Below, piece after piece: positions 1-10,094 of a stretch of 64,000 nucleotides of DNA. A program made the position numbers and the translations under genes. The first letter of the stretch is position 1. Each line of letters begins with the position of its first letter. Source of the stretch: Ranitomeya variabilis (Eukaryota > Chordata > Amphibia > Anura > Dendrobatidae). The notes below the pieces were generated by a model. It had not been told where the DNA came from. It saw nothing but the letters and a program-made list of their open reading frames with translations, and made no database searches. The stretch covers positions 832,380,888 to 832,444,887 of the forward strand of contig NC_135232.1 in NCBI RefSeq assembly GCF_051348905.1, written 5' to 3'.

Positions 1-460
1 GCAAGGAATCTTTGACGCTTAAACTGGCTTCTTTGCCAGGTCACATAGCAGGACGAGGCTTTTTGCCGCGGCAGATTCTAAAGACTGCATGCAACCTAAG
101 GCAAGGGCAACACTTTACCACCCAGTAAAATGTTTTCAATGGGAACTGGACTTTCAACAAACTTTGCACAAATCAATAGCACAGGCAAATATAGGAAACT
201 TTCTCTAGCCTGATTAAAGTGGGAAATGTGCAATAGCTTTGCATTAAGGACAAGCTTCAGAGTCTCTACTTGGTATCATCAGAAAACCGAGTTGGAGTGT
301 CGTGCCGGAAGCTTGAATAGGTCAGCTGATGTATCTCTAAGAATTCACAGAGTTTTTTTCTCAAGGTGGTTCAGCGATTTGAATAAATGCCAACCCTTGT
401 CTGCAAAAATCTTGACCCGTTTCCTGCAAGTTTCTGAAAGTGGTGCAAATAACGGGGATG

Positions 461-471
461 TAGCTCAGTGG
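461..471 (+). promoter_or_regulatory. A box of gene 1 (reference copy)
   Basis: TAGCTCAGTGG spans residues 8 to 19 of the tRNA and fits the pol III type 2 A box. It is the same in nearly all copies. Exceptions are noted under the individual genes. Confidence 0.9.
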
Positions 472-503
472 TAGAGCGCACGCTTTGCATGTGTGAGGCC
501 CCG

Positions 504-514
504 GGTTCAATCCC
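504..514 (+). promoter_or_regulatory. B box of gene 1 (reference copy)
   Basis: GGTTCAATCCC fits the TFIIIC-binding B box consensus, with A57 in place of the commoner G57. Confidence 0.9.
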
Positions 515-571
515 CGGCATCTCCATGGCCTGGGTTTCCGTGCAAAGGACGCACTTCCTACAGGTGACTAC

Positions 572-575
572 TTTT
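572..575 (+). terminator. Pol III terminator after gene 1 (reference copy)
   Basis: First TTTT downstream of gene 1, about 47 bases after the mature 3' end. Some monomers have only TTT or TTCT here. Confidence 0.6.
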
Positions 576-659
576 CCTTCTCCTTATGTGGTTCCTGCAG
601 TCACTCGGTGAAAGGATTACTTGTCAGTGCTCCATCCCACTGGGAGACTTTTGGGGATG

Positions 660-670
660 TAGCTCAGTGG
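660..670 (+). promoter_or_regulatory. A box of gene 2 (reference copy)
   Basis: TAGCTCAGTGG, identical to that of gene 1. A subset of gene 2 copies reads TATCTC or TAACTC here, which also breaks the 10:25 pair. Confidence 0.9.
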
Positions 671-702
671 TAGAGCGCATGCTTTGCATGTATGAGGTCC
701 TG

Positions 703-713
703 GGTTCAACCCC
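703..713 (+). promoter_or_regulatory. B box of gene 2 (reference copy)
   Basis: GGTTCAACCCC. The T-arm sequence CTGGG/CCCAG separates gene 2 from gene 1 (CCGGG/CCCGG) throughout the array. Confidence 0.9.
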
Positions 714-724
714 CAGCATCTCCA

Positions 725-1244
725 AACTTTGCCTAATATGGCTAGAAAGCTTTAGCAAACACACTCACGCTTAGTAGTGTCGTCAAGACTCGCTAGGAAT
801 CTTTGACGCATAAACTGGTTTCTTTGCCAGGTCACATAGCAGGACGAGGCTTTTTGCCGCGGCAGATTCTAAAGACTGCATGCAACCTAAGGCAAGGGCA
901 ACACTTTACCACCCAGTAAAATGTTTTCAATGGGAACTGGACTTTCAACAAACTTTGCACAAATCAATAGCACAGGCAAATATAGGAAACTTTCTCTAGC
1001 CTGATTAAAGTGGGAAATGTGCAATAGCTTTGCATTAAGGACAAGCTTCAGAGTCTCTACTTGGTATCATCAGAAAACCGAGTTGGAGTGTCGTGCCGGA
1101 AGCTTGAATAGGTCAGCTGATGTATCTCTAAGAATTCACAGAGTTTTTTTCTCAAGGTGGTTCAGCGATTTGAATAAATGCCAACCCTTGTCTGCAAAAA
1201 TCTTGACCTGTTTTCTGCAAGTTTCTGAAAGTGGTGCAAATAAC
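725..1244 (+). other. Reference inter-unit spacer, no recognised gene
   Basis: About 520 bp between gene 2 of one unit and gene 1 of the next. It is present in every monomer and is the only stretch over 300 bases without an RNA gene, outside the two insertions. It holds a T5 run about 120 bp after gene 2 that could serve as a back-up pol III terminator, a T7 run about 100 bp before gene 1, and an 82-codon open frame that runs into gene 1. I see no snRNA, 5S rRNA, box C/D or H/ACA pattern and no recognisable distal pol III promoter. Its function is unknown. Confidence 0.7.
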
Positions 1245-1316
1245 GGGGATGTAGCTCAGTGGTAGAGTGCACGCTTTGCATGTGTGAGGCCCCGGGTTCA
1301 ATCCCCGGCATCTCCA
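1245..1316 (+). tRNA. trnaa-ugc: tRNA-Ala (TGC), gene 1, monomer 2
   Basis: C25U turns the 10:25 pair into G:U. Otherwise consensus. Confidence 0.93.
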
Positions 1317-1443
1317 TGGCCTGGGTTTACGTGCAAAGGACGCACTTCCTACAGGTGACTACTTTTCCTTCTCCTTATGTGGTTCCTGCAGTCACTCGGT
1401 GAAAGAATTACTTGTCAGTGCTCCATCCCACTAGCAGACTTTT

Positions 1444-1515
1444 GGGGATGTATCTCAGTGGTAGAGCGCATGCTTCACATGTATGAAGTCCTGGGTTCAA
1501 CCCCCAGCATCTCCA
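1444..1515 (+). tRNA. trnav-cac: Ala-type tRNA with Val anticodon (CAC), gene 2, monomer 2
   Basis: Alanine body with G3:U70 but anticodon loop TTCACAT, so the anticodon is CAC. G10U damages the A box and the 10:25 pair, and the variable region has one G-to-A change. Probably weakly expressed or dead. The symbol follows the anticodon only. Confidence 0.75.
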
Positions 1516-1518
1516 AAC

Positions 1519-1522
1519 TTTT
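1519..1522 (+). terminator. Pol III terminator after gene 2 (reference copy)
   Basis: TTTT three bases after the discriminator base of gene 2 in monomer 2. This is the common form. About thirteen monomers have TTTG instead. Confidence 0.75.
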
Positions 1523-2035
1523 CCTAATATGGCTAGAAAGCTTTAGCAAACACACTCACGCTTAGTAGTGTCGTCAAGACTCGCAAGGAATCTTTGACGC
1601 TTAAACTGGCTTCTTTGCCAGGTCACATAGCAGGATGAGGCTTTTTGCCGCAGCAGATTCTAAAGACTGCATGCAACCTAAGGCAAGGGCAACACTTTAC
1701 CACCCAGTAAAATGTTTTCAATGGGAACTGGACTTTCAACAAACTTTGCACAAATCAATAGCACAGGCAAATATAGGAAACTTTCTCTAGCCTGATTAAA
1801 GTGGGAAATGTGCAACAGCTTTGCATTAAGGACAAGCTTCAGAGTCTCTACTTGGTATCATCAGAAAACCGAGTTGGAGTGTCGTGCCGGAAGCTTGAAT
1901 AGGTCAGCTGATGTATCTCTAAGAATTCACAGAGTTTTTTTCTCAAGGTGGTTCAGCGATTTGAATAAATGCCAACCCTTGTCTGCAAAAATCTTGACCC
2001 GTTTCCTGCAAGTTTCTGAAAGTGGTGCAAATAAC

Positions 2036-2107
2036 GGGGATGTAGCTCAGTGGTAGAGCGCACGCTTTGCATGTGTGAGGCCCCGGGTTCAATCCCCAAC
2101 ATCTCCA
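2036..2107 (+). tRNA. trnaa-ugc: tRNA-Ala (TGC), gene 1, monomer 3, weak T stem
   Basis: G64A and G65A break the two outer T-stem pairs. The boxes are intact. Possibly a pseudogene. Confidence 0.75.
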
Positions 2108-2234
2108 TGGCCTGGGTTTCCGTGCAAAGGACGCACTTCCTACAGGTGACTACTTTTCCTTCTCCTTATGTGGTTCCTGCAGTCACTCGGTGAAAGAATT
2201 ACTTGTCAGTGCTCCATCCCACTGGGAGACTTTT

Positions 2235-2306
2235 GGGGATGTAGCTCAGTGGTAGAGCACATGCTTTGCATGTATGAGGTCCTGGGTTCAATCCCCAGCA
2301 TCTCCA
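2235..2306 (+). tRNA. trnaa-ugc: tRNA-Ala (TGC), gene 2, monomer 3
   Basis: TGC anticodon, G26A, and T loop TTCAATC like that of gene 1. TTTT follows. Confidence 0.92.
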
Positions 2307-2755
2307 AACTTTTCCTCATATGGCTAGAAAGCTTTAGCAAACACACTCACGCTTAGTAGTGTCGTCAAGACTCGCAAGGAATCTTTGACGCTTAAACTGG
2401 CTTCTTTGCCAGGTCACATAGCAGGACAAGGCTTTTTGCCGCGGCAGATTCTTTCTTTCAACAAACTTTGCACAAATCAATAGCACAGGCAAATATAGGA
2501 AACTTTCTCTAGCCTGATTAAAGTGGGAAATGTGCAATAGTTTTGCATTAAGGACAAGCTTCAGAGTCTCTACTTGGTATCATCAGAAAACCGATTTGGA
2601 GTGTCGTGCCGGAAGCTTGAATAGGTCAGCTGATGTATCTCTAAGAATTCACAGTTTTTTTCTCAAGGTGGTTCAGCGATTTGAATAAATGCCAACCCTT
2701 GTCTGCAAAAATCTTGACCCGTTTCCTGCAAGTTTCTGAAAGTGGTGCAAATAAC

Positions 2756-2827
2756 GGGGATGCAGCTCAGTGGTAGAGCGCACGCCTTGCATGTGTGAGG
2801 CCCCGGGTTCAATCCCCGGCATCTCCA
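2756..2827 (+). tRNA. trnaa-ugc: tRNA-Ala (TGC), gene 1, monomer 4
   Basis: C32 variant of the anticodon loop. U8C alters the conserved U8 that pairs with A14. Confidence 0.85.
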
Positions 2828-2954
2828 TGGCCTGGGTTTACGTGCAAAGGATGCACTTACTACTGGTGACTACTTTTCCTTCTCCTTATGTGGTTCCTGC
2901 AGTCACTCGGTGAAAGAATTACTTGTCAGTGCTCCATCCCACTGGGAGACTTTT

Positions 2955-3026
2955 GAGGATGTAGCTCAGTGGTAGAGTGCATGCCTCGCATGTATGAGGT
3001 CCTGGGTTCAACCCCCAGCATCTCCA
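2955..3026 (+). tRNA. trnaa-cgc: tRNA-Ala (CGC), gene 2, monomer 4
   Basis: Starts GAGG: G2A leaves an A:C mismatch with C71. C32 and C25U. No TTTT directly downstream. Confidence 0.8.
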
Positions 3027-3546
3027 AACTTTGCCTAATATGGCTAGAAAGCTTTAGCACACACACTCACGCTTAGTAGTGTCGTCAAGACTCGCAAGGA
3101 ATCTTTGACGCTTAAACTGGCTTCTTTGCCAGGTCACATAGCAGGACGAGGCTTTTTGCCGCGGCAGATTCTAAAGACTGCATGCAACCTAAGGCAAGGG
3201 CAACACTTTACCACCCAGTAAAATGTTTTCAATGGGAACTGGACTTTCAACAAACTTTGCACAAATCAATAGCACAGGCAAATATAGGAAACTTTCTCTA
3301 GCCTGATTAAAGTGGGAAATGTGCAATAGTTTTGCATTAAGGACAAGCTTCAGAGTCTCTACTTGGTATCATCAGAAAACCGAGTTGGAGTGTCGTGCCG
3401 GAAGCTTGAATAGGTCAGCTGATGTATCTCTAAGAATTCACAGAGTTTTTTTCTCAAGGTGGTTCAGCGATTTGAATAAATGCCAACCCTTGTCTGCAAA
3501 AATCTTGACCCGTTTCCTGCAAGTTTCTGAAAGTGGTGCAAATAAC

Positions 3547-3618
3547 GGGGATGTAGCTCAGTGGTAGAGCGCACGCCTTGCATGTGTGAGGCCCCGGGTT
3601 CAATCCCCGGCATCTCCA
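3547..3618 (+). tRNA. trnaa-ugc: tRNA-Ala (TGC), gene 1, monomer 5
   Basis: C32 variant, otherwise consensus. Confidence 0.95.
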
Positions 3619-3745
3619 TGGCCTGGGTTTACGTGCAAAGGATGCACTTACTACTGGTGACTACTTTTCCTTCTCCTTATGTGGTTCCTGCAGTCACTCG
3701 GTGAAAGAATTACTTGTCAGTGCTCCATCCCACTGGGAGACTTTT

Positions 3746-3817
3746 GAGGATGTAGCTCAGTGGTAGAGTGCATGCCTCGCATGTATGAGGTCCTGGGTTC
3801 AACCCCCAGCATCTCCA
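3746..3817 (+). tRNA. trnaa-cgc: tRNA-Ala (CGC), gene 2, monomer 5
   Basis: Same G2A, C25U and C32 form as in monomer 4, followed by TTTG. Confidence 0.8.
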
Positions 3818-4337
3818 AACTTTGCCTAATATGGCTAGAAAGCTTTAGCAAACACACTCACGCTTAGTAGTGTCGTCAAGACTCGCAAGTAATCTTTGAC
3901 GCTTAAACTGGCTTCTTTGCCAGGTCAAATAGCAGGACGAAGCTTTTTGCCGCGGCAGATTCTAAAGACTGCATGCAACCTAAGGCAAGGGCAACAATTT
4001 ACCACCCAGTAAAATGTTTTCAATGGGAACTGGACTTTCAACAAACTTTGCACAAATCAATAGCACAGGCAAATATAGGAAACTTTCTCTAGCCTAATTA
4101 AAGTGGGAAATGTGCAATAGCTTTGCATTAAGGACAAGCTTCAGAGTCTCTACTTGGTATCATCAGAAAACCGAGTTGGAGTGTCGTGCCGGAAGCTTGA
4201 ATAGGTCAGCTGATGTATCTCTAAGAATTCACAGAGTTTTTTTCTCAAGGTGGTTCAGCGATTTGAATAAATGCCAACCCTTGTCTGCAAAAATCTTGAC
4301 CCGTTTCCTGCAAGTTTCTGAAAGTGGTGCAAATAAC

Positions 4338-4409
4338 GGGGATGTAGCTCAGTGGTGGAGTGCACGCTTTGCATGTGTGAGGCCCCGGGTTCAATCCCCG
4401 GCATCTCCA
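4338..4409 (+). tRNA. trnaa-ugc: tRNA-Ala (TGC), gene 1, monomer 6
   Basis: A21G and C25U in the D arm. A form also found in monomers 43, 49 and 64. Confidence 0.88.
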
Positions 4410-4536
4410 TGGCCTGGGTTTACGTGCAAAGGACGCACTTCCTACAGGTGACTACTTTTCCTCCTCCTTATGTGGTTCCTGCAGTCACTCGGTGAAAGAA
4501 TTACTTGTCAGTGCTCCATCCCACTAGGAGACTTTT

Positions 4537-4599
4537 GGGGATGTAGCTCAGTGTAGCTTCGCATGTATGAGGTCCTGGGTTCAACCCCCAGCATCTCCA
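4537..4599 (+). pseudogene. Truncated gene 2 tRNA-Ala (CGC), monomer 6
   Basis: 63 nt. Nine bases are missing from the D loop to the anticodon stem 5' strand, so no cloverleaf can form. Acceptor ends, anticodon loop and T arm remain. Confidence 0.9.
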
Positions 4600-5119
4600 A
4601 ACTTTTCCTAATATAGCTAGAAAGCTTTAGCAAAGACACTCACGCTTAGTAGTGTCGTCAAGACTCGCAAGGAATCTTTGACGCTTAAACCGGCTTCTTT
4701 GCCAGGTCAATTAGCAGGACGAGGCTTTTTGCCGTGGCAGATTCTAAAGACTGCATGCAACCTACGGCAAGGGCAACACTTTACCACCCAGTAAAATGTT
4801 TTCAATGGGAACTGGACTTTCAACAAACTTTGCACAAATCAATAGCACAGGCAAATATAGGAAACTTTCTCTAGCCTGATTAAAGTGGGAAATGTGCAAC
4901 AGCTTTGCATTAAGGACAAGCTTCAGAGTCTCTACTTGGTATCATCAGAAAACCGAGTTGGAGTGTCGTGCCGGAAGCTTGAATAGGTCAGCTGATGTAT
5001 CTCTAAGAATTCACAGAGTTTTTTTCTCAAGGTGGTTCAGCGATTTGAATAAATGCCAACCCTTGTCTGCAAAAATCTTGACCCGTTTCCTGCAAGTTTC
5101 TGAAAGTGGTGCTAATAAC

Positions 5120-5180
5120 GGGGATGTAGCTCAGTGGTAGAGCATGTGTGAGGCCCCGGGTTCAATCCCCGGCATCTCCA
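5120..5180 (+). pseudogene. Gene 1 remnant without anticodon, monomer 7
   Basis: 61 nt. Eleven bases including the anticodon are gone, apparently between two GC dinucleotides. Both boxes remain. Confidence 0.92.
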
Positions 5181-5307
5181 TGGCCTGGATTTACGTGCAA
5201 AGGACGCACTTCCTACAGGTGACTACTTTTCCTTCTCCTTATGTGGTTCCTGCAGTCACTCGGTGAAAGAATTACTTGTCAGTGCTCCATCCCACTAGGA
5301 GACTTTT

Positions 5308-5370
5308 GGGGATGTAGCTCAGTGTAGCTTTGCATGTATGAGGTCCTGGGTTCAACCCCCAGCATCTCCA
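5308..5370 (+). pseudogene. Truncated gene 2 tRNA-Ala (TGC), monomer 7
   Basis: Nine-base deletion form with a TGC loop. With the gene 1 remnant this leaves no working gene in the monomer. Confidence 0.9.
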
Positions 5371-5888
5371 AACTTTTCCTAATATAGCTAGAAAGCTTTA
5401 GCAAAGACACTCACGCTTAGTAGTGTCGTCAAGACTCGCAAGGTATCTTTGACGCTTAAACCGGCTTCTTTGCCAGGTCAATTAGCAGGACGAGGCTTTT
5501 TGCCGCGGCAGATTCTAAAGACTGCATGCAACCTAAGGCAAGGGCAACACTTTACCACCCAGTAAAATGTTTTCAATGGGAACTGGACTTTCAACAAACT
5601 TTGCACAAATCAATAGCACAGGCAAATATAGGAAACTTTCTCTAGCCTGATTAAAGTGGGAAATGTGCAATAGCTTTGCATTAAGGACAAGCTTCAGAGT
5701 CTCTACTTGGTATCATCAGAAAACCGAGTTGGAGTGTCGTGCCGGAAGCTTGAATAGGTCAGCTGATGTATCTCTAAGAATTCACAGTTTTTTTCTCAAG
5801 GTGGTTCAGCGATTTGAATAAATGCCAACCCTTGTCTGCAAAAATCTTGACCCGTTTCCTGCAAGTTTCTGAAAGTGGTGCAAATAAC

Positions 5889-5960
5889 GGGGATGTAGCT
5901 CAGTGGTAGAGCGCACGCCTTGCATGTGTGAGTCCCCGGGTTCAATCCCCGGCATCTCCA
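5889..5960 (+). tRNA. trnaa-ugc: tRNA-Ala (TGC), gene 1, monomer 8
   Basis: C32 variant, and one G-to-T change in the variable region. Confidence 0.9.
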
Positions 5961-6087
5961 TGGCCTGGGTTTACGTGCAAAGGACGCACTTACTACTGGT
6001 GACTACTTTTCCTTCTCCTTATGTGGTTCCTGCAGTCACTCGGTGAAAGAATTACTTGTCAGTGCTCCATCCCACTAGGAGACTTTT

Positions 6088-6159
6088 GGGGATGTAGCTC
6101 AGTGGTAGAGCGCATGCTTCGCATGTATGAGGTCCTGGGTTCAACCCCCAGCATCTCCA
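6088..6159 (+). tRNA. trnaa-cgc: tRNA-Ala (CGC), gene 2, monomer 8
   Basis: Best reference for gene 2: loop TTCGCAT, stem CATGC/GTATG, T stem CTGGG/CCCAG, G3:U70, A73, TTTT three bases downstream. Very close to vertebrate tRNA-Ala-CGC. Confidence 0.97.
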
Positions 6160-6679
6160 AACTTTTCCTAATATGGCTAGAAAGCTTTAGCAAACACACT
6201 CACGCTTAGTAGTGTCGTCAAGACTCGCAAGGGATCTTTGACGCTTAAACTGGCTTCTTTGCCAGGTCACATAGCAGGACGAGGCTTTTTGCCGCGGCAG
6301 ATTCTAAAGACTGCATGCAACCTAAGGCAAGGGCAACACTTTACCACCCAGTAAAATGTTTTCAATGGGAACTGGACTTTCTGCAAACTTTGCACAAATC
6401 AATAGCACAGGCAAATATAGGAAACTTTCTCTAGCCTGATTAAAGTGGGAAATGTGCAACAGCTTTGCATTAAGGACAAGCTTCAGAGTCTCTACTTGGT
6501 ATCATCAGAAAACCGAGTTGGAGTGTCGTGCCGGAAGCTTGAATAGGTCAGCTGATGTATCTCTAAGAATTCACTGAGTTTTTTTCTCAAGGTGGTTCAG
6601 CGATTTGAATAAATGCCAACCCTTGTCTGCAAAAATCTTGACCCGTTTCCTGCAAGTTTCTGAAAGTGGTGCAAATAAC

Positions 6680-6751
6680 GGGGATGTAGCTCAGTGGTAG
6701 AGCGCACGCTTTGCATGTGTGAGGCCCCGGGTTCAATCCCCGGCATCTCCA
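6680..6751 (+). tRNA. trnaa-ugc: tRNA-Ala (TGC), gene 1, monomer 9
   Basis: Consensus. Confidence 0.96.
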
Positions 6752-6878
6752 TGGCCTGGGTTTACGTGCAAAGGACGCACTTCCTACAGGTGACTACTTT
6801 TCCTTCTCCTTATGTGGTTCCTGCAGTCACTCGGTGAAAGAATTACTTGTCAGTGCTCCATCCCACTAGGAGACTTTT

Positions 6879-6950
6879 GGGGATGTAGCTCAGTGGTAGA
6901 GCGCATGCTTCGCATGTATGAGGTCCTGGGTTCAACCCCCAGCATCTCCA
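6879..6950 (+). tRNA. trnaa-cgc: tRNA-Ala (CGC), gene 2, monomer 9
   Basis: Consensus, TTTT follows. Confidence 0.97.
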
Positions 6951-7470
6951 AACTTTTCCTAATATGGCTAGAAAGCTTTAGCAAACACACTCACGCTTAG
7001 TAGTGTCGTCAAGACTCGCAAGGAATCTTTGACGCTTAAACTGGCTTCTTTGCCAGGTCACATAGCAGGACGAGGCTTTTTGCCGCAGCAGATTCTAAAG
7101 ACTGCATGCAACCTAAGGCAAGGGCAACACTTTACCACCCAGTAAAATGTTTTCAATGGGAACTGGACTTTCAGCAAACTTTGCACAAATCAATAGCACA
7201 GGCAAATATAGGAAACTTTCTCTAGCCTGATTAAAGTGGGAAATGTGCAACAGCTTTGCATTAAGGACAAGCTTCAGAGTCTCTACTTGGTATCATCAGA
7301 AAACCGAGTTGGAGTGTCGTGCCGGAAGCTTGAATAGGTCAGCTGATGTATCTCTAAGAATTCACAGAGTTTTTTTCTCAAGGTGGTTCAGCGATTTGAA
7401 TAAATGCCAACCCTTGTCTGCAAAAATCTTGACCCGTTTCCTGCAAGTTTCTGAAAGTGGTGCTAATAAT

Positions 7471-7542
7471 GGGGATGTAGCTCAGTGGTAGAGCGCACGC
7501 TTTGCATGTGTGAGGCCCCGGGTTCAATCCCCGCCATCTCCA
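7471..7542 (+). tRNA. trnaa-ugc: tRNA-Ala (TGC), gene 1, monomer 10
   Basis: G65C makes a C49:C65 mismatch at the base of the T stem. No TTTT in the near downstream linker, only TTT. Confidence 0.85.
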
Positions 7543-7668
7543 TGGCCTGGGTTTACGTGCAAAGGACACACTTCCTACAGGTGACTACTTTCCTTCTCCT
7601 TATGTGGTTCCTGCAGTCACTCGGTGAAAGAATTACTTGTCAGTGCTCCATCTCACTAGGAGACTTTT

Positions 7669-7740
7669 GGGGATGTAGCTCAGTGGTAGAGCGCATGCTT
7701 CACATGTATGAGGTCCTGGGTTCAACCCCCAGCATCTCCA
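7669..7740 (+). tRNA. trnav-cac: Ala-type tRNA with Val anticodon (CAC), gene 2, monomer 10
   Basis: Intact body and boxes, G3:U70, loop TTCACAT, TTTT downstream. Confidence 0.88.
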
Positions 7741-8260
7741 AACTTTTCCTAATATGGCTAGAAAGCTTTAGCAAACACACTCACGCTTAGTAGTGTCGTC
7801 AAGACTCGCAAGGAATCTTTGACGCTTAAACTGGCTTCTTTGCCAGGTCACATAGCAGGACGAGGCTTTTTGCCACGGCAGATTCTAAAGACTGCATGCA
7901 ACCTAAGGCAAGGGCAACACTTTACCACCCAGTAAAATGTTTTCAATGGGAACTGGACTTTCAACAAACTTTGCACAAATCAATAGCACAGGCAAATATA
8001 GGAAACTTTCTCTAGCCTGATTAAAGTGGGAAATGTGCAATAGCTTTGCATTAAGGACAAGCTTCAGAGTCTCTACTTGGTATCATCAGAAAACCGAGTT
8101 GGAGTGTCGTGCCGGAAGCTTGAATAGGTCAGCTGATGTATCTCTAAGAATTCACTGAGTTTTTTTCTCAAGGTGGTTCAGCGATTTGAATAAATGCCAA
8201 CCCTTGTCTGCAAAAATCTTGACCCGTTTCCTGCAAGTTTCTGAAAGTGGTGCAAATAAC

Positions 8261-8332
8261 GGGGATGTAGCTCAGTGGTAGAGCGCACGCTTTGCATGTG
8301 TGAGGCCCCGGGTTCAATCCCCGGCATCTCCA
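8261..8332 (+). tRNA. trnaa-ugc: tRNA-Ala (TGC), gene 1, monomer 11
   Basis: Consensus gene. The usual TTTT in the linker reads TTCT. Confidence 0.95.
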
Positions 8333-8459
8333 TGGCCTGGGTTTACGTGCAAAGGACGCACTTCCTACAGGTGACTACTTCTCCTTCTCCTTATGTGGTT
8401 CCTGCAGTCACTCGGTGAAAGAATTACTTGTCAGTGCTCCATCCCACTAGGAGACTTTT

Positions 8460-8522
8460 GGGGATGTAGCTCAGTGTAGCTTCGCATGTATGAGGTCCTG
8501 GGTTCAACCCCCAGCATCTCCA
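8460..8522 (+). pseudogene. Truncated gene 2 tRNA-Ala (CGC), monomer 11
   Basis: Nine-base deletion form. T5 downstream. Confidence 0.9.
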
Positions 8523-9042
8523 AATTTTTCCTAATATAGCTAGAAAGCTTTAGCAAAGACACTCACGCTTAGTAGTGTCGTCAAGACTCGCAAGGAATCT
8601 TTGACGCTTAAACCGGCTTCTTTGCCAGGTCAATTAGCAGGACGAGGCTTTTTGCCATGGCAGATTCTAAAGACTGCATGCAACCTACGGCAAGGGCAAC
8701 ACTTTACCACCCAGTAAAATGTTTTCAATGGGAACTGGACTTTCAACAAACTTTGCACAAATCAATAGCACAGGCAAATATAGGAAACTTTCTCTAGCCT
8801 GATTAAAGTGGGAAATGTGCAATAGCTTTGCATTAAGGACAAGCTTCAGAGTCTCTACTTGGTATCATCAGAAAACCGAGTTGGAGTGTTGTGCCGGAAG
8901 CTTGAATAGGTCAGCTGATGTATCTCTAAGAATTCACAGAGTTTTTTTCTCAAGGTGGTTCAGCGATTTGAATAAATGCCAACCCTTGTCTGCAAAAATC
9001 TTGACCCGTTTCCTGCAAGTTTCTGAAAGTGGTGCAAATAAC

Positions 9043-9114
9043 GGGGATGTAGCTCAGTGGTAGAGCGCACGCATTGCATGTGTGAGGCCCCGGGTTCAAT
9101 CCCCGCCATCTCCA
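9043..9114 (+). tRNA. trnaa-ugc: tRNA-Ala (TGC), gene 1, monomer 12
   Basis: A32 plus G65C form. There is no TTTT between this gene and the end of gene 2. Confidence 0.85.
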
Positions 9115-9240
9115 TGGCCTGGGTTTACGTGCAAAGGACACACTTCCTACAGGTGACTACTTTCCTTCTCCTTATGTGGTTCCTGCAGTCACTCGGTGAA
9201 AGAATTACTTGTCAGTGCTCCATCTCACTAGGAGACTATT

Positions 9241-9312
9241 GGGGATGTAGCTCAGTGGTAGAGCGCATGCTTCACATGTATGAGGTCCTGGGTTCAACCC
9301 CCAGCATCTCCA
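9241..9312 (+). tRNA. trnav-cac: Ala-type tRNA with Val anticodon (CAC), gene 2, monomer 12
   Basis: Intact body. The 5' flank reads ACTATT where most copies have ACTTTT. Confidence 0.88.
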
Positions 9313-9832
9313 AGCTTTTCCTAATATGGCTAGAAAGCTTTAGCAAACACACTCACGCTTAGTAGTGTCGTCAAGACTCGCAAGGAATCTTTGACGCTTA
9401 AACTGGCTTCTTTGCCAGGTCACATAGCAGGACGAGGCTTTTTGCCGCGGCAGATTCTAAAGACTGCATGCAACCTAAGGCAAGGGCAACACTTTACCAC
9501 CCAGTAAAATGTTTTCAATGGGAACTGGACTTTCAGCAAACTTTGCACAAATCAATAGCACAGGCAAATATAGGAAACTTTCTCTAGCCTGATTAAAGTG
9601 GGAAATGTGCAACAGCTTTGCATTAAGGACCAGCTTCAGAGTCTCTACTTGGTATCATCAGAAAACCGAGTTGGAGTGTCGTGCCGGAAGCTTGAATAGG
9701 TCAGCTGATGTATCTCTAAGAATTCACAGAGTTTTTTTCTCAAGGTGGTTCAGCGATTTGAATAAATGCCAACCCTTGTCTGCAAAAATCTTGACCCGTT
9801 TCCTGCAAGTTTCTGAAAGTGGTGCTAATAAC

Positions 9833-9904
9833 GGGGATGTAGCTCAGTGGTAGAGCGCACGCTTTGCATGTGTGAGGCCCCGGGTTCAATCCCCGGCATC
9901 TCCA
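9833..9904 (+). tRNA. trnaa-ugc: tRNA-Ala (TGC), gene 1, monomer 13
   Basis: Consensus. Confidence 0.96.
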
Positions 9905-10031
9905 TGGCCTGGGTTTACGTGCAAAGGACGCACTTCCTACAGGTGACTACTTTTCCTTCTCCTTATGTGGTTCCTGCAGTCACTCGGTGAAAGAATTACT
10001 TGTCAGTGCTCCATCCCACTAGGAGACTTTT

Positions 10032-10094
10032 GGGGATGTAGCTCAGTGTAGCTTCGCATGTATGAGGTCCTGGGTTCAACCCCCAGCATCTCCA
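10032..10094 (+). pseudogene. Truncated gene 2 tRNA-Ala (CGC), monomer 13
   Basis: Nine-base deletion form. Confidence 0.9.

Larger units (their letters stand above)
454..525 (+). tRNA. trnaa-ugc: tRNA-Ala (TGC), gene 1, monomer 1
   Basis: Reference gene 1. It folds with a 7 bp acceptor stem including G3:U70 (the alanine identity pair), a 4 bp D stem, anticodon stem CACGC/GTGTG with loop TTTGCAT, T stem CCGGG/CCCGG and A73. It has no intron and no encoded CCA. It is very close to the vertebrate cytosolic tRNA-Ala-TGC gene. Confidence 0.97.
653..724 (+). tRNA. trnaa-ugc: tRNA-Ala (TGC), gene 2, monomer 1
   Basis: Gene 2 body (anticodon stem CATGC/GTATG, T stem CTGGG/CCCAG, G3:U70). The anticodon is TGC rather than the array-typical CGC, a single CpG-to-TpG change. 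It is followed by TTTG, not TTTT. Confidence 0.95.
1..791 (+). repeat. Reference monomer (monomer 1)
   Basis: Used here as the reference unit. Both tRNA genes are full length and the next unit starts in the same phase at 792. The only notable departures from the commonest unit are TGC instead of CGC in gene 2 and TTTG instead of TTTT just after gene 2. Confidence 0.95.

Noticed and set aside
236-246. Octamer-like CTTTGCAT in the spacer as a distal pol III enhancer
   Set aside because: One mismatch to the octamer, about 210 bp from gene 1, with no recognisable proximal sequence element. The internal boxes are sufficient for type 2 promoters.
226-474. Conserved 82-codon open frame repeated in nearly every monomer
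   Set aside because: It ends inside gene 1, and its conservation equals that of the surrounding spacer. Copies differ by amino-acid-changing CpG decay (Arg, Cys and His at one codon) and several copies are disrupted. No known domain and no coding signature.
586-774. 62- and 101-codon open frames across gene 2
   Set aside because: They simply translate the tRNA gene and its flanks. No start context or domain supports a protein.
1444-1515. Reading the CAC genes as genuine tRNA-Val
   Set aside because: Body, G3:U70, T arm and position in the array are those of gene 2 tRNA-Ala. Only the anticodon differs.
7378-7569. Minus-strand frames of 63-86 codons over gene 1 in several monomers
   Set aside because: Antisense readings of the tRNA and linker, open or closed according to single-base variants.
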